From Pseudomonadota bacterium (GTDB taxonomy: Bacteria; Pseudomonadota; Gammaproteobacteria; SZUA-229), in assembly GCA_015222915.1 (NCBI GenBank), contig JADFWE010000265.1, positions 1 through 6,754 of the forward strand: a DNA stretch of 6,754 bases, read 5' to 3'. The number at the start of each line of letters is the position of its first letter. The stretch's first letter is position 1. This document shows, in pieces, positions 1 through 5,999 of the stretch. Position numbers and translations under genes: made by a program. Below the pieces are notes generated by a model, which had not been told where the DNA came from, made no database searches, and saw only the letters and a program-made list of their open reading frames with translations.

Positions 1-221
1 ATACACATCGGCACATCAGCTAATCTATTTTCATAGTCGCGACAGCGGCAGGTTTCGATATCCAGTTGCCGGCAGCTTACCGAGGTATTGAATACTTCAC
101 CACTGTCTTCATCTTCTATTTTCACCAGACAGCACAGACCGCAGCCATCACACAGCAATTCCCACTCGTCGGAATTCATCTGATCCAGAGCTTTTGTTTC
201 CCAGAAATTATCAACGAACAT
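1..221 (-). CDS. ycgN: YcgN/YkgJ-type cysteine-cluster protein, N-terminal 73 residues (3' end outside window)
   Basis: This is the N-terminal half of a small cytoplasmic protein of the UPF0260 (YcgN) family, recalled at about 150 residues in E. coli; the rest runs off the left edge. The visible part follows the family closely: FWETKAL at residues 6-12, a cysteine cluster CDGCGLCC at 24-31, then EDEDSGEV at 36-43, SCRQLD at 49-54 and CRCRDYENR at 58-66. The clustered cysteines suggest binding of a metal or Fe-S centre, but no biochemical role is firmly known. The ATG at 221-219 is chosen because the conserved FW.(T/S)K.L segment starts six residues later, so a later start would lose family sequence. 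No strong ribosome binding site is visible. It lies 70 bp after ubiX on the same strand and may be co-transcribed. The family assignment is firm; the function is open. Confidence 0.9.
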   Translation of the reverse strand, partial: MFVDNFWETKALDQMNSDEWELLCDGCGLCCLVKIEDEDSGEVFNTSVSCRQLDIETCRCRDYENRLADVPMC

Positions 222-256
222 TTTGATACCAATGTTTCATTAAAAGGCTTAATTAA

Positions 257-284
257 TTTTTCACTTTTCGTTTTTCATTTTTCA
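257..284. repeat. Degenerate heptamer array (TTTTTCA-type, 4 units) between ubiX and the ycgN-type gene
   Basis: Four consecutive 7-bp units read TTTTTCA, CTTTTCG, TTTTTCA, TTTTTCA on the plus strand; on the coding strand the unit is TGAAAAA. The array starts 8 bp after the ubiX stop codon and fills part of the gap before the ycgN-type gene. The same heptamer occurs at 894-921 and 972-985. It is noncoding here. Confidence 0.8.
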
Positions 285-291
285 TTGCTAT

Positions 292-915
292 TCACTCGCC
301 CCAGTGAGGCTGAAGATCATGCTCTATCGCCAACTGATCCAGTATTTTAGCCACCACAAAATCGATCAGGTCATCGATGGTTTCAGCCTTATTATAGAAA
401 CCCGGATTCGCACATAACATCACCGCGCCCATGCGTGATAGCTTCAGCATATTTTCCAGGTGGATATCAGAATAAGGGGTTTCTCTCGGCACCATGATCA
501 GCTTGCGCCGTTCCTTTAACATAACATCGGCCGAACGCTCGATCAGGTTATTGCTGGCACCGGTGGCCACTGCCGACAATGCACCCATCGAACATGGGCA
601 CACCACCATGGCATCAACCCGTCCACCGCCACTGGCGGTCGGCGCCGTCCACTCATCTTCGCCAAACACATGCAGCTGATCTTTGGCGCATGCATATCTG
701 TCAACGAGAAAAGCCTGCATATCGTTACAACGGCCCGGCAGTTCTATATCTGTCTCCAGACCGATGACCACCTGAGCCGCCTTGCTCACCATCAGGTAAA
801 CCGTACAGTCTTTTTGCAGCAGCATCTCCAGCAGACGAAAACCATACTGAACACCTGAAGCACCGGTAATAGCTAAAGATATAATCTTTCTATTTTTTAA
901 TTTTTCATTTTTCAT
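292..915 (-). CDS. ubiX: Flavin prenyltransferase UbiX
   Basis: UbiX joins a dimethylallyl group to FMN to make prenyl-FMN, the cofactor of the UbiD decarboxylase in ubiquinone synthesis; it acts in the cytoplasm. The 207-residue product has the usual length (about 190-210). It shows the flavoprotein fold motifs in order: GASG at 18-21 (FMN phosphate loop), SKAA at 44-47, CPCSMGALSAVATG at 106-119, and the signature running from LIERSADVMLKERR (124-137) to VPRETP (142-147). The C-terminus HWGE matches my memory of the Pseudomonas protein (RWGE). The ATG at 915 is preferred because GGAG lies 7 nt upstream (923-926). This start falls inside a heptamer array, so the first residues MKNEKLKNRK are largely repeat-encoded and probably dispensable. 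It lies 47 bp after mpl on the same strand, a pairing I recall in pseudomonads; no separate promoter is evident. Confidence 0.96.
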   Translation of the reverse strand: MKNEKLKNRKIISLAITGASGVQYGFRLLEMLLQKDCTVYLMVSKAAQVVIGLETDIELPGRCNDMQAFLVDRYACAKDQLHVFGEDEWTAPTASGGGRVDAMVVCPCSMGALSAVATGASNNLIERSADVMLKERRKLIMVPRETPYSDIHLENMLKLSRMGAVMLCANPGFYNKAETIDDLIDFVVAKILDQLAIEHDLQPHWGE

Positions 916-921
916 TTTTTA
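894..921. repeat. Heptamer array (TTTTTCA-type, 4 units) spanning the ubiX start codon
   Basis: Four 7-bp units on the plus strand read TTTTTAA, TTTTTCA, TTTTTCA, TTTTTTA. Read on the minus strand, the array supplies the spacer behind the ubiX ribosome binding site, the ATG itself (915-913) and the first few codons. A second ATG in the array (908-906) is out of frame with ubiX. Confidence 0.8.
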
Positions 922-922
922 T

Positions 923-926
923 CTCC
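923..926 (-). promoter_or_regulatory. Ribosome binding site of ubiX
   Basis: GGAG on the minus strand, 7 nt before the ATG at 915-913. It decides the start, because the overlapping repeat offers another ATG one unit downstream in the wrong frame. Confidence 0.7.
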
Positions 927-945
927 ACGGATGGAGGGTATGCTG

Positions 946-964
946 GAATCGTCAGGAACGATTC
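946..964. other. Small hairpin over the mpl stop codon
   Basis: GAATCGT (946-952) and ACGATTC (958-964) form a perfect 7-bp inverted repeat around a 5-nt loop, overlapping the mpl stop codon (965-963). No T-run follows on either strand, so it is not an intrinsic terminator. It may stabilise or punctuate the mpl-ubiX message, or be chance. Confidence 0.4.
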
Positions 965-2360
965 AAGTGCATTTTTCATTTTTCACTGCGTCAGCGAACG
1001 CAGAGAGCAGCCGCTCGTGTATCCCCTCAAAACCACCATTGCTCATAATCAACACATGATCACCGCTCTTTGCCTCAGACAATAGATGCTCGATGATCCT
1101 GTCCGTACTCGAAAAAACAGCAGCAGGTGTTCTGGACGCAGCGACCACATCGTCGAGATTCCAGTCCAGTCCCTCCGGCTGATACAGACAGATCTCATCG
1201 GCCTGCTGCCAGCTGTCGCTCAGGCGGTCTTTATGCACACCCATGCGCATGGTGTTCGAACGCGGTTCCAGCACGGCGAACAATCTGCCCTCACCCTGCA
1301 CTTCTTTCATCGCCAGCAAGGTCTCTTCGATGGCTGTCGGATGGTGTGCGAAGTCATCGTATACCGTTATACCATTCACCATGCCTCTGACTTCCAGGCG
1401 ACGCTTGATACCTTTAAAATCTTTCAGTGCTTCACAGGAAACTGCCACCGGTACGCCGGCATGCTGTGCGGCGGCGATTGCCGCCAGTGCGTTCATCCGG
1501 TTATGCAGACCATGATGCGACCAGTTAACGGTGGCGACCACTTTGCCGTCGAGCAACACCTCGAAGAACTTACCATCTTTACTGGTCTTTCCGATGGACC
1601 AGTCATCATCGCCATGCGCCTGGTCATGACGCTTGTGAAACGCAGCCACCTGCGACCAGCAGCCCTGCTTCAATACATCATCGATATCGTCATCATCGCC
1701 ATTTTTCACGATCAGACCATCACCGGGAATGGTTCGCACCAGGTGATGAAACTGTTTTTTTATCGCATCCAGATCTTCGAAGATATCGGCGTGATCGAAC
1801 TCAAGATTATTCAGTACCACTGTTCTCGGATGATAATGCACGAACTTCGAGCGTTTATCGAAAAAGGCGGTGTCATATTCATCAGCTTCGACGACAAAAA
1901 AAGGATCGTCTCCAAAACGAGCCGACAGACCGAAATTAGCCGGGATACCGCCGATCAAAAAGCCGGGGTTCAGACCGGCGTATTGCAGCATCCATGCGAG
2001 CATGCTGGAGGTCGTGGTCTTGCCGTGAGTGCCCGCCACGGCCAGAACCCAGCGCTTGTTCAGTACATGCCTGGATAACCATTCGGGACCGGACACATAG
2101 GGAATGTTCCGGTTCAGGATATATTCGACGGCGGCGTTGCCACGCGACATGGCATTTCCGATGACCACTTCATCGACATCTTCGGGGATGTCTTCCGCCA
2201 GGAAACCTTCGCACAGCGTAATACCCTGCTCTTCCAGCTGCGTGCTCATCGGCGGATAGACATTGGCATCGCTGCCGCTCACTTCATGCCCCGCCTGTCT
2301 GGCCAGTATCGCGATACCGCCCATGAATGTCCCGCAGATACCCAGAATATGAATCTTCAT
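963..2360 (-). CDS. mpl: UDP-N-acetylmuramate:L-alanyl-gamma-D-glutamyl-meso-diaminopimelate ligase (Mpl)
   Basis: Mpl is the murein-recycling ligase: it uses ATP to attach the recovered tripeptide L-Ala-D-Glu-mesoDap to UDP-MurNAc, bypassing MurC, MurD and MurE in the cytoplasm. At 465 residues it is close to the E. coli protein (about 457). The Mur-ligase layout is complete. The N-terminal nucleotide fold begins at residue 2 (KIHILGICGTFMGG). The ATP loop is GTHGKTTT at 110-117, followed by EADEYD at 158-163 and NLEFDHADIF at 185-194. HGLHNRMNALAA lies around 283-294. The C-terminal domain has DDFAHHPTAI at 335-344 and EPRSNTMR at 365-372. The ATG at 2360 has AAGAGAG 7 nt upstream (2374-2368). 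The last residues, VKNEKCT, are encoded by a heptamer repeat, so the extreme C-terminus looks shaped by the repeat. It lies 25 bp after the upstream membrane-protein gene and 47 bp before ubiX. Confidence 0.97.
   Translation of the reverse strand: MKIHILGICGTFMGGIAILARQAGHEVSGSDANVYPPMSTQLEEQGITLCEGFLAEDIPEDVDEVVIGNAMSRGNAAVEYILNRNIPYVSGPEWLSRHVLNKRWVLAVAGTHGKTTTSSMLAWMLQYAGLNPGFLIGGIPANFGLSARFGDDPFFVVEADEYDTAFFDKRSKFVHYHPRTVVLNNLEFDHADIFEDLDAIKKQFHHLVRTIPGDGLIVKNGDDDDIDDVLKQGCWSQVAAFHKRHDQAHGDDDWSIGKTSKDGKFFEVLLDGKVVATVNWSHHGLHNRMNALAAIAAAQHAGVPVAVSCEALKDFKGIKRRLEVRGMVNGITVYDDFAHHPTAIEETLLAMKEVQGEGRLFAVLEPRSNTMRMGVHKDRLSDSWQQADEICLYQPEGLDWNLDDVVAASRTPAAVFSSTDRIIEHLLSEAKSGDHVLIMSNGGFEGIHERLLSAFADAVKNEKCT
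972..985. repeat. Two-unit heptamer repeat encoding the C-terminal tail of Mpl
   Basis: Two perfect TTTTTCA units (plus strand) lie inside the last codons of mpl. Read on the coding strand they give the K-N-E-K segment just before the stop. It is the same unit as at 257-284 and 894-921. Confidence 0.75.
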
Positions 2361-2385
2361 CTTGTAACTCTCTTAAACCGTGACC

Positions 2386-2895
2386 TTATTGTGCAGGAAA
2401 CAATAATTGCGATAACGCAACCGTTATAAAAAACATCGAAAAAGACAGCGCCATCGCACCGTACATCTTCATCTCTAATGCATGTTTGAAAATATGCGCT
2501 TTTACCAGCACTTCCCAACTGATAAGAAAAAGGAACAGCAGAGACATATTGGCCTTCATCGAATCCGCAGCCACAGGATCTGACAGCACAGAAAATATCG
2601 GCCATGAGATCAGGTTAAACAACGCACCGACTCCGATCAAGGCACAGAAGGTCTGCAGAAAACGCTGCCGCCGATCTAACGCCGACAACACCGTGTAAGC
2701 GAACACAAACTGCACGAACAGGCCCAGTAGTATACCGACAAACAGATCATCCGGATTCAGCGTCGTCTGCATCACCAGTACACCGGAGAATATATAAGCC
2801 ACCAGCAACTGCACCGTCAGCGACGGTGAATAACTCAGATCTTGCGGGGCAGACTTTAAAAATAGTAAAGCCAGTAATTTTTGAAGGTCAGACAT
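2386..2895 (-). CDS. Multi-pass inner-membrane protein of unknown function
   Basis: I do not recognise the family. The 169-residue product is clearly a membrane protein, with four or five hydrophobic segments at roughly 27-43, 51-71, 80-104, 117-134 and 145-166. A short N-terminal region (MSDLQKLLALLFLKSAPQDL) precedes them, and the loops are small and mixed in charge (DRRQR at 74-78, DPVAADSMKA at 106-115). The overall build vaguely recalls small Yip1-like proteins, but no diagnostic motif supports that. No signal peptide or catalytic motif is visible. The ATG at 2895 lacks a clear Shine-Dalgarno sequence. The gene lies 25 bp upstream of mpl on the same strand and is the first gene of the minus-strand cluster, so co-expression with peptidoglycan recycling is likely. 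A direct role in that pathway is speculation. It is divergent from pyrC with a 40-bp gap. Confidence 0.75.
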   Translation of the reverse strand: MSDLQKLLALLFLKSAPQDLSYSPSLTVQLLVAYIFSGVLVMQTTLNPDDLFVGILLGLFVQFVFAYTVLSALDRRQRFLQTFCALIGVGALFNLISWPIFSVLSDPVAADSMKANMSLLFLFLISWEVLVKAHIFKHALEMKMYGAMALSFSMFFITVALSQLLFPAQ

Positions 2896-2907
2896 CTCAA
2901 CTTAGTG

Positions 2908-2914
2908 CATAATA
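2908..2914. promoter_or_regulatory. Possible shared divergent -10 element
   Basis: In the 40-bp gap between the membrane-protein gene and pyrC, the plus strand has CATAAT (2908-2913) and the minus strand has TATTAT (2914-2909). Each matches the TATAAT consensus at five of six positions. No convincing -35 box is found at normal spacing for either. A minus-strand start would leave a leader of only a few bases, which fits the missing ribosome binding site there. This is tentative. Confidence 0.25.
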
Positions 2915-2935
2915 CAGGGATAACTACGGGACATT

Positions 2936-3970
2936 ATGACAAAAACTCAGCTAACAATCACTCAGCCGGATGACTGGCATCTGCACCTGCGCGACGGTGA
3001 TGCGCTAAACAGCGTAGCCCCGCTTACCGCGAAGCAGTTCGCGCGCGCCATCATTATGCCTAATTTAAGTCCGCCTGTAACTACCGTCGTGCTGGCGGTG
3101 GAATATCTTGACCGCATACTGGCCGCTGTCGACGGTACAGAATTCGAACCCCTGATGACACTGTACCTGACGGACAATACTTCGCCAGACGAGATCATCG
3201 CAGCACGCAAGAGCTGTTTCATCAAGGCCCTGAAGCTCTACCCTGCCGGCGCCACTACCAATTCCGATGCCGGCGTTACCGATATCCGTAACTGTGACGC
3301 AACACTGGAGGCCATGCAGAAAGCAGGCTTACCGCTGCTGGTACACGGCGAAGACACCGATCCTGATGTAGATGTCTTCGACCGCGAGAAGGTTTTCATC
3401 GATAAGACCCTGCGACCGATGATGCAGCGGTTCCCGGAATTAAAGATAGTGTTCGAGCACATCACTACCAAAGATGCTGCCGATTACGTGCTGCAGGCTG
3501 GCGACCATATCGCAGCCACCATCACCCCGCAGCACCTGCTGTTTAATCGCAACGCACTATTCAAAGGCGGGTTGCAGCCTCATAACTACTGCCTGCCTGT
3601 ACTAAAACGTGATACTCACCAGAAAGCCCTGCTGGAGGTGATCCGCAACGGCAGCAGCAAGTTCTTCCTCGGTACCGACAGTGCACCGCATAGCCGTCAT
3701 GCTAAAGAGAGCGCCTGCGGCTGTGCCGGCATCTTTTCGGCACATGCAGCTATCGAGATCTATGCCACTATCTTCGAACAGCAGGGTGTGCTGGAAAATC
3801 TCGAAGCCTTCGCCAGCTTCAATGGCCCTGACTTCTATGGTCTGCCGCATAACAGCAGAACCATTACCCTGATAAAACAGGACTGGCAGATTCCAGACGA
3901 ATACCCGCTGGGTGACGAAACACTGGTACCTTTCCTGGCGGGGGAAACCCTCAACTGGAAACTTGCCTGA
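2936..3970 (+). CDS. pyrC: Dihydroorotase, class II (PyrC)
   Basis: PyrC is a cytoplasmic zinc amidohydrolase that interconverts carbamoyl-aspartate and dihydroorotate, the third step of pyrimidine synthesis. The 344 residues compare with about 348 in E. coli. The binuclear-metal residues are in place: H15 and H17 in HLHLRD (15-20), the carbamylated lysine K100 in KALKLYP, H137 in LVHGED, H175 in FEHITT and D248 in GTDSAPH. R19 and N43 (MPNLSPP) are the expected substrate contacts. The mobile loop that closes over the substrate in the E. coli enzyme corresponds to TTNSDAGVT at 107-115. The ATG at 2936 gives the family N-terminus; the nearest purine-rich stretch, GGGA, is only about 4 nt away, so initiation may be weak. 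No attenuator or pyrimidine-sensing leader can be identified in the short upstream gap. A large palindrome follows, and then rnt on the same strand. Confidence 0.98.
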   Translation: MTKTQLTITQPDDWHLHLRDGDALNSVAPLTAKQFARAIIMPNLSPPVTTVVLAVEYLDRILAAVDGTEFEPLMTLYLTDNTSPDEIIAARKSCFIKALKLYPAGATTNSDAGVTDIRNCDATLEAMQKAGLPLLVHGEDTDPDVDVFDREKVFIDKTLRPMMQRFPELKIVFEHITTKDAADYVLQAGDHIAATITPQHLLFNRNALFKGGLQPHNYCLPVLKRDTHQKALLEVIRNGSSKFFLGTDSAPHSRHAKESACGCAGIFSAHAAIEIYATIFEQQGVLENLEAFASFNGPDFYGLPHNSRTITLIKQDWQIPDEYPLGDETLVPFLAGETLNWKLA

Positions 3971-4002
3971 AGGCCTAACAACTATAACTTTCCACAGACG
4001 AA

Positions 4003-4099
4003 CGCAGATGAATGCAGGCGAAGGCAGATAAGAGCTGTCATTTCTGTTCATAATGACAGAATAAAGGCTTTTATCTGCCTTCACCTGCATTCATCTGCG
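4003..4099. repeat. Long near-perfect palindrome with nested hairpin in the pyrC-rnt gap
   Basis: Arms 4003-4031 and 4071-4099 are inverted repeats of 29 bp with one mismatch (C4019 against A4083). With G-U pairs the RNA stem could extend to 4036/4066. Each arm is made of degenerate 10-bp units: CGCAGATGAA, TGCAGGCGAA and GGCAGATAAG on the left, with a weaker fourth copy, CACAGACGAA, at 3993-4002. The inner segment contains a competing 8-bp perfect hairpin, CTGTCATT (4035-4042) with AATGACAG (4052-4059). The palindrome ends 14 nt before the rnt ATG. No T-run follows it on either strand, so it is not a standard terminator. It is probably a dispersed palindromic repeat of the CGCAGATGAA type, but it may fold in the rnt leader. 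Confidence 0.85.
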
Positions 4100-4113
4100 G
4101 ACAAAAAAACATT

Positions 4114-4782
4114 ATGAGTGATGAAGATTTAAAATTAATGTCCCGCCGCTTCCGCGGATTTTACCCGGTGGTGGTCGATGTCGAGACCGGTGGCTTTAAC
4201 GAGAAGAAGGATGCCCTGCTGGAGATCGGCGCGGTCAGCCTGAAGATCGATGAAAACGGCAAAATGACGACCAATAACGAATATCACTGCCACGTAAATC
4301 CCTTCGAAGGCGCCAATATGGACCCGGCCTCGCTCGAGGTAAACGGCATCGACCCACACCATCCTTTTCGTATCGCAGCGGCAAAAGATGAAGAGACAGG
4401 GGTGCGCGAACTGTTTCGTTTCATCCATAAAGAGATGAAACAACACAAATGCAAACGCGCCATCATGATCGGCCACAACACCGTTCTCGACCGCAACTTC
4501 ATCTTTGCTGCCGCCGAACGTTGCAAGATATCACGCAACCCGTTCCACCCCTTCAGCATGTTCGACACCGTTAGCCTGGCAGGACTCGCCTATGGCCAGA
4601 CGGTGCTCTCACGCGCGGCACAGGCTGCCGGACTGGAATGGGACAGCAGCGAAGCGCATTCTGCCCTGTATGATGCCAGCCAGACAGCCGAGTTATTCTG
4701 TCGGATCATCAATCGCTGGGCAGAGACCTCTGGCCCTGTCTGGAGCGACATCCCCGAGCAGACCCCGGATAATTCTGTTTGA
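4114..4782 (+). CDS. rnt: Ribonuclease T (RNase T)
   Basis: RNase T is a dimeric 3'-to-5' exonuclease of the DEDDh family that trims tRNA and other stable RNA 3' ends and removes end-turnover nucleotides. The 222 residues compare with about 215 in E. coli. Catalytic residues are all visible: D22 and E24 in VDVET, D126 in GHNTVLD, H182 in EAHSALYD and D187. Family signatures RFRGFYPVV (12-20), NGID (77-80), AERCKISRNPFHPF (135-147) and LAGLAYGQTVLS (155-166) fix the assignment as RNase T rather than another DEDD exonuclease. The ATG at 4114 gives MSDEDLKL, matching the E. coli start, although its ribosome binding site is weak (GCGGA about 12 nt upstream). Some positions that contact the RNA 3' end in E. 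coli appear changed (F77 to V76, F124 to L125, E73 to A72). It follows pyrC after a 143-bp gap filled mainly by a palindrome. Confidence 0.97.
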   Translation: MSDEDLKLMSRRFRGFYPVVVDVETGGFNEKKDALLEIGAVSLKIDENGKMTTNNEYHCHVNPFEGANMDPASLEVNGIDPHHPFRIAAAKDEETGVRELFRFIHKEMKQHKCKRAIMIGHNTVLDRNFIFAAAERCKISRNPFHPFSMFDTVSLAGLAYGQTVLSRAAQAAGLEWDSSEAHSALYDASQTAELFCRIINRWAETSGPVWSDIPEQTPDNSV

Positions 4783-4913
4783 AAATATTACATTTTTGAC
4801 TTACTCTAAGCAACACAGCAATCTTCCTGATATTAACTATAGTCATATCACGGGGCCTCACAAAATCACCCCATTAGAGAGCAGGGCATAAAAAGGGATA
4901 TCAACACAGTTTC

Positions 4914-5864
4914 ATGAGCAACACAGACCTTTCCATCATCATCGTCGACGACCTCCAGTTCAGTCGTATCGTCGTCAAAACCGCACTCAAAAAAGTTGGT
5001 TACAACGGTGTCCGCATGGCAGACAGCGCCACCGAAGCGCTGGCTATGATCGAGCAGAAACGTGCTGACGTGGTGCTGGCCGACTGGATGATGCCGGAGA
5101 TGGACGGCCTGGAGCTCACCGAACACATCCGCCAGCGAGATGAAGAGAATGGCACCTATACCGCCATCATCCTGTTTACCGCCCACGACGGTGTCGAATA
5201 CCTGGTTAAAGCCTTTGAACACGGCGTTGATGATTACCTGTGCAAGCCGCCGAATCCCCAGGAACTCGCCGCCCGGGTCAATGCTGCCGCGCGCGTCGCC
5301 TCATTGCAGAACGATCTACTTGAAACCTCGCGCCAGCTGGAAAAAACCATCCGTAACCTGAAGAAGATGGCGCTGATCGATGAGCTGACCGGCGCGGGAA
5401 ACCAGTCTTTCCTGATGAAAAATCTGAACTCACACCTGCTGGAAGCCTCGACCCGGCGTGGCGGTGTCTGCATGGCAGTGGTCGAACTGCGAGAGCTGGA
5501 AAGCATCACTGCCGCCCACGGCAGTTTTGTCGCCGACGAGATCATGATCAGCCAGCACCGACGCTTACGCCGCGCTGTAAGGCCCACTGACGTGGTTGCC
5601 CGTATGGACGACAACTGCTTTGGCATCATCATGCATCACACCAAGTTCAAAGACTATAAACCGTCTTCCATAGAGCGCATCCTGAGCATGATCAATCACC
5701 GTCCTTATAAAACATCGGCTGGCAACCTGTCGCTGACCGGCAATATCGGGGTACAGTATTATCGCGGCGATGAACCCAAGATCGCCGAGTTTGAGATGTT
5801 GCGCCAGGCCGAGATAAAACTCGAACAGGCAAGGCGCGATCCAGCTGCCAGCATAGCTTATTGA
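4914..5864 (+). CDS. Response regulator: receiver domain plus degenerate GGDEF domain with retained RxxD site
   Basis: This is a 316-residue soluble signalling protein. Residues 7-125 form a receiver domain with acidic pocket D12/D13, phospho-acceptor D57 (ADWMMPEMDG), T89 and K111 (CKPP), so it should be phosphorylated by a histidine kinase, none of which is in the window. A helical, probably coiled-coil linker (about 127-153) leads to a GGDEF-type domain beginning at LIDELTGAGN (154-163). The catalytic GGDEF motif is replaced by DDNCF (232-236), and the guanine-contact asparagine and metal aspartate of active cyclases appear to be T199 and E191, so cyclic-di-GMP synthesis is not expected. 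RPTD (223-226) sits at the spacing of the RxxD inhibitory site, which in other degenerate proteins binds cyclic di-GMP. It is thus likely an effector or adaptor rather than a cyclase. No good ribosome binding site precedes the ATG, and no clear promoter was found in the 131-bp gap after rnt. Confidence 0.9.
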   Translation: MSNTDLSIIIVDDLQFSRIVVKTALKKVGYNGVRMADSATEALAMIEQKRADVVLADWMMPEMDGLELTEHIRQRDEENGTYTAIILFTAHDGVEYLVKAFEHGVDDYLCKPPNPQELAARVNAAARVASLQNDLLETSRQLEKTIRNLKKMALIDELTGAGNQSFLMKNLNSHLLEASTRRGGVCMAVVELRELESITAAHGSFVADEIMISQHRRLRRAVRPTDVVARMDDNCFGIIMHHTKFKDYKPSSIERILSMINHRPYKTSAGNLSLTGNIGVQYYRGDEPKIAEFEMLRQAEIKLEQARRDPAASIAY

Positions 5865-5874
5865 TATACCATAG

Positions 5875-5916
5875 TTGGCAGTTGGCAGTTGGCAGTTGGC
5901 AGTTGGCAGTTGGCAG
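5875..5916. repeat. Six perfect tandem TTGGCAG heptamers
   Basis: Six identical 7-bp units run from 5875 to 5916, flanked by the partial unit AG on the left and T on the right. They begin 11 bp after the response-regulator stop codon and lie before the terminator, so they would sit in the 3' untranslated region. Neither strand contains a stop codon in any frame within the array. Perfect identity suggests recent expansion by slippage. Similar TTGGCAG-type heptamers are known to me from cyanobacteria and some other environmental bacteria. Confidence 0.95.
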
Positions 5917-5938
5917 TAAAAGCATAAAAAATTCACAC

Positions 5939-5968
5939 AAAAAAGCCACTCATTCGAGTGGCTTTTTT
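5939..5968. terminator. Bidirectional intrinsic terminator between the response regulator and grxD
   Basis: GCCACTC (5945-5951) pairs with GAGTGGC (5956-5962) around an ATTC loop. An A6 run on the left and a T6 run on the right extend the stem and give a U-tract in both directions. It lies 75 bp after the plus-strand regulator and 31 bp after the minus-strand grxD stop, so it can end transcription of both convergent genes. Confidence 0.92.
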
Positions 5969-5999
5969 GATTTTGATCTGAGCTTATCCTACGGAAGCA

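Noticed and set aside
257..284. CRISPR-like array
   Set aside because: Units are 7 bp and directly adjacent, with no spacers; the same holds for 894-921 and 5875-5916.
66..350. Plus-strand frame across the left end
   Set aside because: It is antisense to the ycgN-type gene, whose cysteine cluster is convincing, and crosses the AT-rich repeat.
1086..2078. Long plus-strand open frame of 330 codons opposite mpl
   Set aside because: It lies wholly antisense to mpl, whose motifs are complete; the translation has no recognisable domain and an odd His/Arg-rich composition. It is a shadow frame.
3602..4090. Minus-strand frame of 162 codons opposite the end of pyrC and the palindrome
   Set aside because: It is antisense to clear pyrC coding sequence and begins inside a repeat; no motif supports it.
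4003..4110. pyrC terminator
   Set aside because: The stem is strong, but the downstream run is A rather than T on the coding strand, so it does not fit an intrinsic terminator.
4796..4825. Possible promoter for the response regulator (TTGACT -35)
   Set aside because: The -35 is good, but the -10 positions at 16-18 nt spacing match poorly (CAATCT or AATCTT). TATAGT at 4838-4843 lacks a matching -35.
5565..5949. Minus-strand frames with LPTANCQ heptapeptide repeats
   Set aside because: The peptide repeat is just the TTGGCAG array read on the other strand, where it is stop-free in every frame; the rest is antisense to the response regulator.
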